DNA of 64,000 bases from Anisus vortex (taxonomy: Eukaryota > Mollusca > Gastropoda > Planorbidae), in assembly GCA_949126835.1 (NCBI GenBank), contig OX421495.1, positions 32,111,320 to 32,175,319 on the forward strand. Reading direction: 5' to 3'. The notes under the pieces were generated by a model, which worked only from the letters and a program-made list of their open reading frames with translations, ran no database searches and had not been told where the DNA came from. The first letter of the stretch is position 1. Each line of letters opens with the position of its first letter. Position numbers and translations under genes: made by a program. This document shows positions 33,401 to 45,621 of this stretch, piece after piece.

Positions 33401-35484
33401 CTGTAGTCTTGCTTTTTATTATTAAAAATAAGTATTAAGTTCACCACGAAGCTAAAAGCTTTAGAACTAGAACTTTTCCTATCGATAACCATCTCACTTC
33501 AGTGTGTAATATTAGTCTGTAGCAAAGCATTGTTCGGCGAATCTAATTCAGTGCAAGAGCGTTAAGCCCGAAATAAAAATTTAATCTAGGCTTTAATCTA
33601 GGCTATATGCTGTATTATTAAATGTATTAATTACATATGAATATGCATACATCTCGCATTGTCGATTAACAGCATGATACAACTGACATCAAGATATATA
33701 TTATAATGGCTTCAAGTTTAACGTGGGGCGAATGAAATGTGATATTCTTCCATAGGAAAATGTAAATCTGTTATGATTCTAAACATATCACATGTAAACT
33801 GGGTTATGCGTTTGTCTAGTGTCTAGAGTGAATATGAGACTAATGGGGGAGAATGCAATCCATTGTTTAGACTTCTGTTTCCGGTACATAAGAAAGCTTT
33901 ATAAAAAGTGTGAGCAGATGTTTAGAAGTACATTTGAGCGGCAGAGTGAGTACAAACGATGAACTTTAGAACGGAGGTTCTCGAGATAGGATATCTTACC
34001 TGTGGGATCCATAGATATGTTATTGGATGGCTCGCAATCTATCTGAAAGTTTCGATAACAATTATCTCTTATAGGCCTAAAGCAATAACATACACTATGT
34101 TATTGAAAATAGAAATTACATAGACTATCTTATAGACAATAGAAATAACATAGACTATCTGTAGCGTGGCGGGCACTCTATGTAGCCTAGTTATTTGGCT
34201 CGTGTAGAGGCTGATTATTGCTATGTCACAATGACGTTGGGCCTTAGAATTATTTATATTTTAGTCCGTATTCCACGTGGCTGACGCGGTGCTGTATTGG
34301 TTAGTAATTCTACTACAAGACAGTAATACTACACATAAGCAGGTACAAGAACACAGATTGATTCAATGCCGGGATGAATTTCAAATACTGTTATTTAGCA
34401 TAAGTCGATGAATGGCAGAGGTAATCCACAATGCAAATTACAGTGTTTCAGTATAATTGGACCTAGCTGTAAGCACGTCTGCTCAGACCTGAGTGTTACG
34501 GCTCCAATGCTGTTTTTCATGCTATCTTAGCTAAAGTGCCCTCTGTATGGGAGAGGGGGAGAGGAGAGGGAGGGGCAATTAACCGCGTGTCTTTAATGAT
34601 GAGACACCGGTAGAGGGAATGGGGGTTCAAAGGGGAGGGGGGGGGTCTAGATACCCTCCGGTCCGCGAGGAAGAGGAAAAATACATAATATGTGTCAATT
34701 GACCAGTTCCGCCACCTGCGCTGGTCGTAGTCTAACAGGTAAATGTTATCTACAAGACCTGGCCGGTGGCCAGTGGAGGTGGGGGGATCAAAGGAGGGGT
34801 TACTCTTTTACGAGGGGAGGGGCCGGGAGGTACAGACATGGGAGGGGTAAATGGAAGCATTTTGAATTATACAAGACAGATAACTATGTTTTGTGTAATA
34901 ATGTATATATCTATACATGTAGAAACAGTTATTAAGGAGAAAGTAAATACATTTATATATACACATTACTGCAAGGTACAAATACAATCATACATCCTTC
35001 ATTCATTTGTGAGCACCGCAATGAGCCAGGATTAATTGTAGTTTATAAGTTGGAGCCATTGTGAGTAAGTGCCATGGCACTAGATTGAGCGGTTGCGCCT
35101 CTGTCACAGGACTAAGACACACGGTCAATACGTAAAATCATGTAAACGAAGGCTCCTCAATTCAATGCTCATTTCTTTAATCAATTAGTCGCTGCAACAC
35201 TAGTATACACTAGATCAACACAACAATACTTTCTGTTCTTGACTGATAAACTTGGACGAAGACCCATCTCATACACGACTTGTTTATGTACAGTCCAAAT
35301 CTCAACTGAAGTGTATGTATCTAGGATCCAGCGTTGCTATATCATTCATATAACATGCGTACTTCCCTTTCATATCATGGTGCAATCTCGTACATAATAA
35401 TAACATGCACACCATTCTTATTCCTCATCTAACAAGATGCGTACTTTCTATAATATCTATAACAGTGACAGCCTCTAGTCAATT
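33401..35484. other. Intergenic DNA, no supported gene
   Basis: Contains three early units of the 'atagacaatagaaataacatagactat' repeat (34095-34160), a G-rich low-complexity stretch (34550-34680, 34755-34850), and short frames without motifs. No gene recognised. Confidence 0.5.
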
Positions 35485-35790
35485 TATCACACTATCTTAT
35501 AGACAATAGAAATAACATAGACTATTTTATAGACAATAGAAATAACATAGACTATTTTATAGACAATAGAAATAACATAGCCTATCTTATAGACAATAGA
35601 AATAACATAGACTATTTTATAGACAATGGAAATAACATAGACTATTTTATAGACTATAGAAATAACATAGACTATTTTATAGACAATAGAAATAACAGAC
35701 TATTTGATAGACAATGGAAATAACATAGACTATTTTATAGACATAAGAAATAACATAGACTTTTTTATAAACAATAGAAATAACATTCGC
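35485..35790. repeat. 30-bp tandem repeat, about ten units
   Basis: The unit is 'actattttatagacaataga' plus 'aataacatag'. A shorter run of the same unit lies 1.3 kb upstream at about 34095-34160. Confidence 0.9.
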
Positions 35791-36224
35791 TGTGATATAA
35801 TAAAACATATACATAAAATTTAAACATCTAAAAAAAAAAATTTGACTTGTCAAATTTAAATTTTACTGGAATAGATGCTTTGCCAAACAAAATACTGGCG
35901 TTTAGTATTTGCTAGGACAACACTCATGTCAATTGTTGCTTTGAATACTTTTCTGGATTTCGTTTTGATAGCAAGAAACTTGGAGAAAGCAACATTTGAC
36001 ATATAAATGGTCGCAAAGGGAAGCGTCTATTCAGAGCCATCTTTACAACATTGGAATATAAATGCCATATCAATCCAAAATCCACCGAGACACGTTTTCC
36101 TGAAAAAACGTTTCGCACCGACAGTCATTTATTAAATCTATACATTGTTCTTGAATCAGATTGTCATTTGTAGGTAGATCATTAAATGTACAAATATGAT
36201 ATACATAACAAAAAACGACAAGTA
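35791..36224. other. Intergenic DNA, no gene seen
   Basis: AT-rich; the minus-strand 64-codon frame at 35924-36118 has no recognisable motif. Confidence 0.45.
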
Positions 36225-36452
36225 CCCGTCAGACCAAATCGATCATAGGACCGGTGAAGTAGCGTTCACCAGTTTTTGTGGCCACGGCATACTTGGTGAT
36301 TGTGTAGCCAGCACAATGCACAGCCGCCTTTACTTTACCCCAACTAAGATCAGGTACCCATCAGACCCGGCGAAAAATCCTAGCCTTCACCAGGGTTCGA
36401 ACCCAGGACCTTCGGTACGCCCGTTGAACGCGCTGCCGCTCGGCTACCATGA
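36225..36452 (-). mobile_element. tRNA-derived SINE (MetaSINE-like)
   Basis: On the minus strand the 5' head has A box TAGCCGAGCGG and B box GGGTTCGAACCC, with a D- and T-arm like arrangement (36378-36451). It continues into a body containing, on the plus strand, 'acagccgcctttactttacc', 'ggtacccatcagacc' and 'ggcatacttggtgattgtgt'. I remember this body as a SINE core shared across many metazoans (MetaSINE type); that identification is from memory. The B box is perfectly palindromic, as in real tRNA T arms. The 50-bp satellite begins at once at its head. Confidence 0.68.
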
Positions 36453-36454
36453 CC

Positions 36455-38942
36455 TGATGTTATAGATACATCTTTAATATTTGTTCAAATCTTTGTGAAT
36501 TATATGATGTTATAGATACATCTTTAATATTTGTTCAAATCTTTGTGAATTATATGATGTTATAGATACATCTTTAATATTGAAATTTGTTCAAATCTTT
36601 GTGAATTATATGATGTTATAGTTACATCTTTAATGTTTGTTCAAATTTTTGTGAATTATATGATGTTATAGATACATCTTTAATATTGAAATTTGTTCAA
36701 ATCTTTGTGAATTATATGATGTTATAGTTACATCTTTAATGTTTGTTCAAATTTTTGTGAATTATATGATGTTATAGATACATCTTTAATATTGGTTCAA
36801 ATCTTTGTGAATTATATGATGTTATAGATACATCTTTAATATTGAAATTTGTTCAAATCTTTGTGAATTATATGATGTTATAGTTACATCTTTAATATTT
36901 GTTCAAATCTTTGTGAATTATATGATGTTATAGATACATCTTTAATATTTGTTCAAATCTTTGTGAATTATATGATGTTATAGATACATCTTTAATATTT
37001 GTTCAAATCTTTGTGAATTATATGATGTTATAGATACATCTTTAATATTGAAATTTGTTCAAATCTTTGTGAATTATATGATGTTATAGTTACATCTTTA
37101 ATGTTTGTTCAAATTTTTGTGAATTATATGATGTTATAGATACATCTTTAATATTGAAATTTGTTCAAATCTTTGTGAATTATATGATGTTATAGTTACA
37201 TCTTTAATGTTTGTTCAAATTTTTGTGAATTATATGATGTTATAGATACATCTTTAATATTGGTTCAAATCTTTGTGAATTATATGATGTTATAGATACA
37301 TCTTTAATATTGAAATTTGTTCAAATCTTTGTGAATTATATGATGTTATAGTTACATCTTTAATGTTTGTTCAAATTTTTGTGAATTATATGATGTTATA
37401 GATACATCTTTAATATTGGTTCAAATCTTTGTGAATTATATGATGTTATAGATACATCTTTAATATTTGTTCCAATCTTTGTGAATTATATGATGTTATA
37501 GATACATCTTTAATATTTGTTCCAATCTTTATGAATTATATGATGTTATAGATACATCTTTAATATTTGTTCAAATCTTTGTGAATTATATGATGTTATA
37601 GATACATCTTTAATATTTGTTCAAATCTTTGTGAATTATATGATGTTATAGATACATCTTTAATATTTGTTCAAATCTTTGTGAATTATTTGATGTTATA
37701 GATAAATCTCTAATATTTGTTCAAAACTTTGTGAATTATATGATGTTATAGATACATCTTTAATATTTGTTCAAAACTTTGTGAATTATATAATGTTATA
37801 GATATATCTTTAATATTTGTTCGAATCTTTGTGAATTATTTGATGTTATAGATAAATCTCTAATATTTGTTCAAATCTTTGTGAATTATATGATGTTATA
37901 GATACATCTTTAATATTTGTTCATATCTTTGTGAATTATATGATTTTATAGATACATCTTTAATATTTGTTCAAAACTTTGTGAATTATATGATGTTATA
38001 GATACATCTTTAATATTTGTTCAAAACTTTGTGAATTATATAATGTTATAGATATATCTTTAATATTTGTTCGAATCTTTGTGAATTATTTGATGTTATA
38101 GATAAATCTCTAATATTTGTTCAAATCTTTGTGAATTATATGATGTTATAGATACATCTTTAATATTTGTTCAAAACTTTGTGAATTATATGATGTTATA
38201 GATACATCTTTAATATTTGTTCAAAACTTCGTGAATTATATAATGTTATAGATATATCTTTAATATTTGTTCGAATCTTTGTGAATTATTTGATGTTATA
38301 GATAAATCTCTAATATTTGTTCAAATCTTTGTGAATTATATGATGTTATAGATACATCTTTAATATTTGTTCATATCTTTGTGAATTATATGATTTTATA
38401 GATACATCTTTAATATTTGTTCAAATCTGTGTGAATTATATGATGTTATAGATACATCTTTAATATTTGTTCAAATCTGTGTGAATTATATGATGTTATA
38501 GATACATCTTTAATATTTGTTCAAATCTTTGTGAATTATTTGATGTTATAGATAAATCTTTAATATTTGTTCAAAACTTTGTGAATTATATGATGTTATA
38601 GATACATCTTTAATATTTGTTCAAAACTTCGTGAATTATATAATGTTATAGATATATCTTTAATATTTGTTCGAATCTTTGTGAATTATTTGATGTTATA
38701 GATAAATCTCTAATATTTGTTCAAATCTTTGTGAATTATATGATGTTATAGATACATCTTTAATATTTGTTCATATCTTTGTGAATTATATGATTTTATA
38801 GATACATCTTTAATATTTGTTCAAATCTGTGTGAATTATATGATGTTATAGATACATCTTTAATATTTGTTCAAATCTTTGTGAATTATTTGATGTTATA
38901 GATACATCTTTAATATTTGTTCAAAACTTTGTGAATTATATG
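36455..38942. repeat. 50-bp satellite array, about 49 units
   Basis: The unit is 'tgatgttatagatacatctt' plus 'taatatttgttcaaatcttt' and 'gtgaattata'. In the left third, six units carry a 'tatt-gaaatttg' insertion of 6 bp and alternate with a 'tagttac...aatgtttg...aaattttt' variant. In the right part a block 'ataatgttatagatatatc' then 'ttcgaatc' then 'gataaatctc' recurs at about 37790, 38040, 38240 and 38640, multiples of 50 bp, showing local higher-order copying. Confidence 0.95.
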
Positions 38943-38970
38943 AGACTTTTCTTTTTTTAGAAGTGATCAA

Positions 38971-39631
38971 GTTATTTTATCACCAATTTTATTTCATCAC
39001 CAATGTTATTTCATCACCAATTTTATTTCATCACTAATGTTATTATATCATCAATGTTTTTTCATCACCAATGTTATTTCATCACCAATTTTATTTCATC
39101 TTCAATGTTATTTCTTTTCCATTGTTATTTCATCACCAATGTTATTTCATCACCAATATTATTTCATCCCCAATATTATTTCATCAACAATGTTATTTCA
39201 TCACCAATGTTATTTAATCACCAATGTTATTACATCACCAATGTTATTTCATCAGCAATGTTATTTCATTACCAATGTTTTTTCATCACCAATGTTATTT
39301 CATCAGCAATGTTATTTTATCACCAGTGTTAATTTATTATCAATGTTATTTAATCACCAATGTTATTACATCACCAATGTTATTTCATCAGCAATGTTAT
39401 TTCATTACCAATGTTTTTTCATCACCAATGTTATTTCATCAGCAATGTTATTTCATCACCAATGTTATTACATATTCAATGTTATTATATCATCATTGTT
39501 ATTTCATCACCAATGTCATTTTATCACCAATGTTATTTCATCACCAATGTTAATTCATCACAAATGTTATTTCATCTCCGATGTTATTTCATCACCAATC
39601 TTATTTGATTACCAATGTTATTGTATCATCT
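38971..39631. repeat. 17-bp tandem repeat, about 38 units
   Basis: The unit 'caccaatgttatttcat' is degenerate, with 'ttacatcacc', 'aatttattatc' and 'catcagc' variants, and a 136-bp block (39224-39359) is recopied at 39360. Three units make 51 bp, hence the overlapping open frames such as 39037-39690; these are artefacts. It lies 28 bp after the 50-bp array. Confidence 0.92.
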
Positions 39632-40292
39632 TAATCATGTTGTTGCTGACGTTAAACTTGTTTCCATCAAAATGTATGCCCAGTTGTTGAAATGAAGCAA
39701 AATTATTTCTTCTCTAACTTGAATTGCCTTATTTCAGGTCTTAGCACAAATCTTTTATATATATATCAGTTGAAAGCTGTACCATTTTTTTTAATAACAA
39801 TTAATTCATTACTGTGATGTCTTTTCACTACTGCTAGTAGGTTGATATAATTCTAGTACATAGATTCGTATAGAATGTTAACCGGAAATGAAAGGTATAT
39901 TCACAATAGAACAAAGAGAGTTATATGTGCATATGCCCTAACCTGGTTTAGAGTCGTATGAAAATTCTTTTCAAAACTTTCCTTTTAGAAAGCCCCCTCA
40001 CGTTTGAGTGAAGCAAGATTGTTTCAAGCGTGAAATCAATTTCTTTGCTAATTCAAACGAAAAAAAAACGGGACTTTGGCTGCGTTAGATTTAATGAAGT
40101 TCACTGGGGAAATAGTTCCACCGAAAACATTTTTAAACGCATTAATCATTTAATTTTATTATTAAAGCTTGCATTGAATATGGCAATGTTGTTCCTAGTA
40201 CCGGAATAAAACCCCAATGAGCTTTTAGCACTAAAAGGCTTATGGTGTCACACCCTTTCCCTTTATATTAATAATTCGAAATGAAGCCTAAA
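39632..40292. other. Intergenic DNA, no gene seen
   Basis: Nothing recognised. Confidence 0.5.
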
Positions 40293-40293
40293 C

Positions 40294-40499
40294 AATGGGT
40301 CGGCAACCTATGGCACGCGTGCCAGACTTGGCCTGCAGAGCGATTTTAAGTGGCACGCAGAAGACCCCCAAAATGTCAATTCAGGCCTCTTCAACTAGAA
40401 ATTGACTGCTAGAGAAGAGAGACTTTTAAACTTTTGGCACGCTGGGTGAATTAAAAATCTTACTTTGGCACGCTATTATCAAAAGGTTGAAGACCCCTG
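40294..40499. mobile_element. Short hAT MITE, about 206 bp
   Basis: The left end reads AATGGGTCGGCAACCTATGG (a worn CAGGGGTCGGCAACC) and the right end, reversed, CAGGGGTCTTCAACCTTTTG. 'ggcacgcgtgcc' and 'ggcacgc' words fill the interior. Flanks gcctaaac (40286-40293) and gccttaac (40500-40507) agree at seven of eight bases, fitting the hAT 8-bp target duplication. Confidence 0.72.
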
Positions 40500-40532
40500 G
40501 CCTTAACGATAATAACACGCTAAATACAAATT

Positions 40533-41143
40533 TGTGACGCATCCCCACGAATCAGTACGGAAGTCGGAAAAACTGATTTTTCAATAAATGCAAAAAATGT
40601 GAAGAAAAGGGTCCTATGTCGTTTTTTATATTATTATTGATTTGTAATGTTGAATGCCTTAACTTATAGCTGTGAAATTTTCAAGCTAAAATGAATTTTA
40701 GAAATTACTCAAAAATGTGTTTTTATGCAACTTTTGTCTAAAATCACGCAAAATGTCCTCTAAACATGAAATTGTAAAAAAATATAATAAATATTACTTA
40801 AAACATTTAAAACTTTAACAGCTTGTGTATTAATTCATTATCATTATGTTTGTTAGATTTCATGAAGATTTGTCAATATTTGTATGTCCTGGAAATAATT
40901 AATTATCTGTTGCAATGCTAAATTTTAAAAAAATCGGTACTGTTTTCTTTTTCATTTTTCTCCACAAGGACTTCCCTTACCTTTACTTTACTTTTTGTAA
41001 TTTTGAATAACTTTTGAACTAATTAATGGATTTTAAAGATGTTTTCACCAATATGTAGATAAATGAATTAGCTTTAAGTTACTACCTAAAACTAAATATC
41101 CTATTTTGCCGACTTCAGTACCATTCCGTGGGGTTGCATCACA
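40533..41143. mobile_element. Non-autonomous element with 'tgtgaygcamcccc' inverted termini, copy 1
   Basis: The left end reads TGTGACGCATCCCCACGAAT and continues to 'gtacggaagtcgg'. The right end, reversed, reads TGTGATGCAACCCCACGGAA and continues to 'ggtactgaagtcgg'. The 611-bp interior is AT-rich with no coding frame. A second copy in reverse starts at 63603. No clear target duplication is visible, so the superfamily is open. Confidence 0.7.
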
Positions 41144-41704
41144 TTTATTAAAAGCAGTTAAACAAAACTAACAACAATATAAAAACCAACGTTGTTATAA
41201 TTTTGTTGTTGTTATGTTGTTGTTGGCCTTTTTCTATATTTTCAACATTTTATTTTGAAAACCTTTATACTTTTTAAAATAAAAAATGTATGTCAAATAA
41301 TTTTTCGTAAGGTAAACTAGGGAGTTTTATTTCGGATCCTGGCACAGCTGTATGATTTTGTATATCAATAAAAAAAAAAGGGCCCACTACCATTTCTAAT
41401 ATAAAGAATAATGTTTTACTCAATATTTTTGTTATGGAAACAAAACAATCAACGTGATTTGATAATAATATACTATTATAAAAAATAGTGCAATAAACAG
41501 GACAATAAAATCTATGGTTGTAAATCACTCAATCTGAAGCCTATATACTCTTGCATAAACAAAGAATTGCTCCAGACCGCACGTTTTATAATCTATAGAA
41601 ACAAATTAACTTCTAATAAAAATCTAAAAATTAATTTATTTCCTCATAATTGTATAGTCAAAAATGCAAAAACATTAACATTATTTCTATATTTATTATA
41701 TAGT
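41144..41704. other. AT-rich intergenic DNA, no gene seen
   Basis: Short minus-strand frames here have no recognisable motif. Confidence 0.5.
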
Positions 41705-41827
41705 AGATAAGTGAATCATTATAATTTTAAGAATTCTAACATGTATAAAGTAAAGGTTAGTATCTGTAATATTTTTGGTCATTAAAAAAATGTGCAGCCG
41801 CTTTTACTTCCCCATCTTTTGTCCTGA
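41705..41827. repeat. Direct repeat, copy 1 of 2
   Basis: About 123 bp from 'gataagtgaatcattataat' to 'ccccatcttttgtcctga' recur at 43254-43378 in the same orientation with a handful of differences. The pair brackets the GATG-type array. Confidence 0.9.
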
Positions 41828-42727
41828 ACAATAAAAAGTATTAAAAGAATGACCAATACGAGTTGTTGTTTTTTAATTGCAAGTCTAACTTGAGCTATCA
41901 GAAAAGAGAGAATTGTTGAGAATATCAATTGGAATGGAAAATATACACGTTTTTAAAGGCACATGTACAGAGCTAGGAATAAAAATTATTAAATAAACAT
42001 CAGGCTTTATTATAAACTTTTTTTTCAAAATTGAATAAGAACAAACATTTACATTCTTAGTTAACATTAGCAAGACTTCTATTATAAAATAAATATTCTG
42101 CCTAAAGCCATGAATTAAAAACATTTTTTTAAATAACAAAAATGTAACATTAATATTCACATCTCACAAGTGTGTGACGCCATTGACAAACTCACTCATT
42201 TTGAAACACATAATGAAAGATAATTGAAAGTAATATGTAATCATTAAAAAAAATATTACATAGAGATACAACGCAATTAACTTTTAAAAAATCTGTATAA
42301 AGAAACAAAACTTGAATATATTTTTGAAATATCTTTGGCAGGCCTAGTTCAAATAGACTAACTCTCTGAAATTTAGAATAATATTCTCGCCAAGTTCTGA
42401 TTGTCTGATAGCAAAATTTCACCAAGCAAAGATTACAAGATATGCTACAATAAGAAAAGTTGCAAAACTCATTGAAAGTAACTTTTTTTTCCCTTTTAAG
42501 CGGAAGTAGGCCTACGTTTTATGCCTGGGAATGCACTATTATTCTTTTGTTGTTCCACCACTGAAAAAAACAAACATGTGCCGTGAGACGTCTAACATAT
42601 AAATATGTAGATAGATTACATTATAATTTGTTAGAATTTTTTACAGATAACATGGCTGGTAAGATTTTTATTAATCTTTGGTCTTCGAACAATACACATT
42701 CTGATAATTATATTATTCGAATAGTAC
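41828..42727. other. AT-rich DNA, no gene seen
   Basis: Minus-strand frames of 77 and 91 codons (42192-42425, 41885-42160) are hydrophobic, AT-driven and lack domains or splice context; not called. Confidence 0.45.
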
Positions 42728-43240
42728 GATAGATGGATAGATGGATAGATGGACAGATGGACAGATGGACAGATGGACAGATGGACAGATGGGCAGATGG
42801 ACAGATGGACAGATGGACAGATGGACAGATGGACAGATGGACAGATGGACAGATGGACAGATGGACAGATGGATAGATGGCTAGATGGCTAGATAACTAG
42901 ATGGCTAGCTGGCTAGATGGATAGATGGATAGACGGATAGATGGATAGATGGATAGATGGACAGATGTACATATGGACAGATGGACAGATGGACAGATGG
43001 GCAGATGGACAGATGGACAGATGGACAGATGGAAAGATGGACAGATGGACAGATGGACAGATGGACAGATGGACAGATGGATAGATGGCTAGATGGCTAG
43101 ATAACTAGATGGCTAGCTGGCTAGATGGATAGATGGATAGACGGATAGATGGATAGATGGATAGACGGATAGATGGATAGATGGATAGACGGATAGATGG
43201 ATAGATGGATAGATAGATAGATAGATGGATAAATATATAG
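42728..43240. repeat. GATG-type tetranucleotide array with block duplication
   Basis: Made of gatg/gata/gaca tetramers in 8-bp pairs (acagatgg). A 130- to 150-bp block running from 'gatggacagatgg' through 'gctagataactagatggcta' to 'gatagacggatag' occurs twice (about 42740-42935 and 42960-43155), so the simple repeat has been copied as a block. Confidence 0.93.
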
Positions 43241-43253
43241 ATTGATATATAGA

Positions 43254-43378
43254 AGATAAGTGAATCATTATAATTTTAAAAAATACTAACATGTATAAAG
43301 TAAAGGTTAGTATCTGTAATATTTTTGTTCATTAAAAAAAATGTGCAGCCGCTTTTACTTCCCCATCTTTTGTCCTGA
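43254..43378. repeat. Direct repeat, copy 2 of 2
   Basis: Second copy of the 41705-41827 segment; differences include 'aagaattct' to 'aaaaatact' and one extra A in the A run. It ends 184 bp from the DUF229 stop codon, in the predicted 3' flank. Confidence 0.9.
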
Positions 43379-43483
43379 CCAGTCGTAAACCCTCAAGGCC
43401 AGGAGAAAACTTCTTGTTCTATTTTCGTACGGCCATTTGTTTGTGAAGCTGCTAGACCATCGTGCCCCCATTGTGCATATTAA

Positions 43484-43560
43484 ATTATCTGCACACAACT
43501 CCAGAACTAGCTTTTTGCCTTATTATCTACACACAACTCCAGAACTAGCTTTTTGCTTAT
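43484..43560. repeat. Direct duplication of about 38 bp
   Basis: 'acacaactccagaactagct' plus 'ttttgc' occurs twice, at about 43494 and 43532, immediately beyond the DUF229 stop codon and therefore probably in its 3' UTR. Confidence 0.85.
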
Positions 43561-43561
43561 C

Positions 43562-45621
43562 TCACGTCTTTCTTTTTAACAAGTTTTTACAAAAACAAAA
43601 TAACTTCATTTTTGCATCATCAGCACAATCCGACTGTCCACTGTACAAGTTTAACCGGTCTATTCCGCTTCCAATAGTCACATTCTGCATTTGGTCGATG
43701 GTCAGATGGTCAACTGATGGCCCTACATGTGTATGTAAAGCCTGGACGACGGATTCAAATACCCCATTGCCTGGAACAGTCTCAAACTTTAATTTAAAGT
43801 TGACTTTGACTACTTTGGATTGTTTATCAACAGAATGAAGCCCTAGTACGTCTATGACTTTGTGTGCTGTCAAATTTTGACACAGTTTTAGATCTATCAA
43901 GGAATTTATATAATTTACAACTACTTCAGAAAGTTGAGTTGAAATAGCTGAATTGTTGTCAATATGGATAGACTTTTGATAATCACAGAGACAAAAATCT
44001 TGTGGAATAGAAGCATCCTGGCATGTTCTGTTTTTAGGAATTTCTTGAAAGAAACTTATTCCATGCTTAGATCTCAGTGGACTTTCTCCACTTGCTTTAA
44101 AATATAAAATGTCCTGCATCGTGGCATGAGTATCGAAATGACTAGTCAGGCGCCTTGTGTTTGTTTTCAGATTTTCCGCCACATCCGGGTACTTTTTCAG
44201 AAACCAAGGTGGTAGTGTGAGCGTAAGGAAGGGCGTGCGGTTCTCCACATCGCCCATGTAGGTATGACGAAGGGGTCCAAACCGAATTCCGTGATCGGAG
44301 AATGTTATCAGCATGGTGTTGTTTAAATGCCCAGATGAGTTGAGGTCTTTGTAAAAATTCAGAATATGTTCGTCAAACGCTTTAAGCCAGCGTATCTCGT
44401 CGTGCGCTACCCGACACAAATAGACGAGAGCGAATAAAGGTTTTTGCGGAAACGACTCTATGAATCGCTTTAAATATCCCAAATGGAGCAGAATTTCTGG
44501 TTGATTTCCAACGCAATGTTTTCCGGGGCCTTTAAAAATAACAGCATCCTGTTCAACAGCAAAACTAAGGGCTTTGCTGTAGTAGGTTGTTGGAACTTTA
44601 TAGAATCCATTTAATTGAAAATTGAATCCACCAATTTTAGGATAGTCCTCAGAAAACAAAGTTCGATATCCTGCTCTTTCAAAGTCTTTCCAAATGAGGT
44701 CAAATTCGTCGGTACTTTTGGATCTGTCCCACATTTTACCTGTATCGTCTTCAGAATTACCAGTTAACAAAGACATGAAGTTTGGGAATGTATTTTTACC
44801 AACTTGGCTATGCATGGTCATGTCAAAAGATGTTAAGTCGTTCATGAGAAGACCGTAGGTCCTGTTCATGGCTCTCATGAAACTGTATCGAGAAACAGAA
44901 TCTAAGCCAATCATAATCACGTTCATAGTTTCTTTAGGCGCCACCTCAACCGCCCGTTTTCGTAATCTGACACTCTCAAAATCGTTTAAATTGTCCATTT
45001 TAGGAATTAGCGCGTAGTAATGTCTAGACAAAATGGTTGGTGTCGGAACTGTGGTTGAAATGTTGTAGGGAGAATTGAAATTTGTGGAGATGTTGTTTGA
45101 AACATTTGATGTGTCTTCACATGCAACTAATATAAACTCAGTGTCACGTGGGAGTTGTATGGACTCTGTAAATGTCTTGCGTATCTCGCTGAATGCGTAG
45201 TTACCGTCTCTGCTGTTGATCCGGATGACGTCATGGTACTTGCAGGTGACGGTCAATGAGACGTATTTCTCCTTAATTCTGGTTTGGTTCACCATCAGCC
45301 AACTACCACGAATGTAGGTCAGATCTGGCATTGCGCTGACACACGTCAATGTTTTTCTGTCCAACTCGGCTATTTTCGTCACTGACGGATCAAACGGGTC
45401 CAACAGTGGGAAACTACAGCTTGTCCAGTTCACCCTCTCGTCATCAGGATTTACATTGCTATTTCGGAAAAATTCATCGGTGCTTGATTTGTTTTGCATC
45501 AGAAAAGCTTGCAGGAAGTCTGTAGAACCTTGTATTGAGCAGACGACAAAGAGGCTTACAACTGCTACAATAATCAACACTAGGAAACACTTGGTGACAC
45601 AATTAAATCTTGATTTTAAAG
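43562..45621 (-). CDS. DUF229 family type II membrane protein, large terminal exon
   Basis: A frame of 672 codons from a GTG at 45580 to TGA at 43562-43564 is open without interruption. It continues 13 codons upstream to an acceptor-like ACAATTTCAG (reverse of 45622-45631), with no in-frame ATG before a stop. The start codon must therefore lie in an upstream exon, and I place the exon edge at 45621. The N-terminus has basic residues followed by a membrane segment (CFLVLIIVAVVSLFVVC). The lumenal part has several N-x-S/T sites (NKS, NWT, NQT, NIS, NRT). DUF229 proteins resemble the alkaline phosphatase/sulfatase fold; visible matching motifs are VIMIGLDSVSR (near 221), GKNTFPNF (261), FSEDYPKIGGF (309), ITFSDHGIRFG (425) and SHFDTHATMQDI (480). 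The Cys-rich end (CQDASIPQDFCLCDY) is also typical. The substrate is unknown. Length matches the family, so one more short exon is enough. Confidence 0.88.

Noticed and set aside
36378..36451. Possible tRNA gene on the minus strand
   Set aside because: Good A and B boxes, but the acceptor stem does not close and the sequence runs into a SINE body.
39003..39690. Overlapping 82- to 217-codon frames
   Set aside because: Products of the 17-bp repeat (three units = 51 bp).
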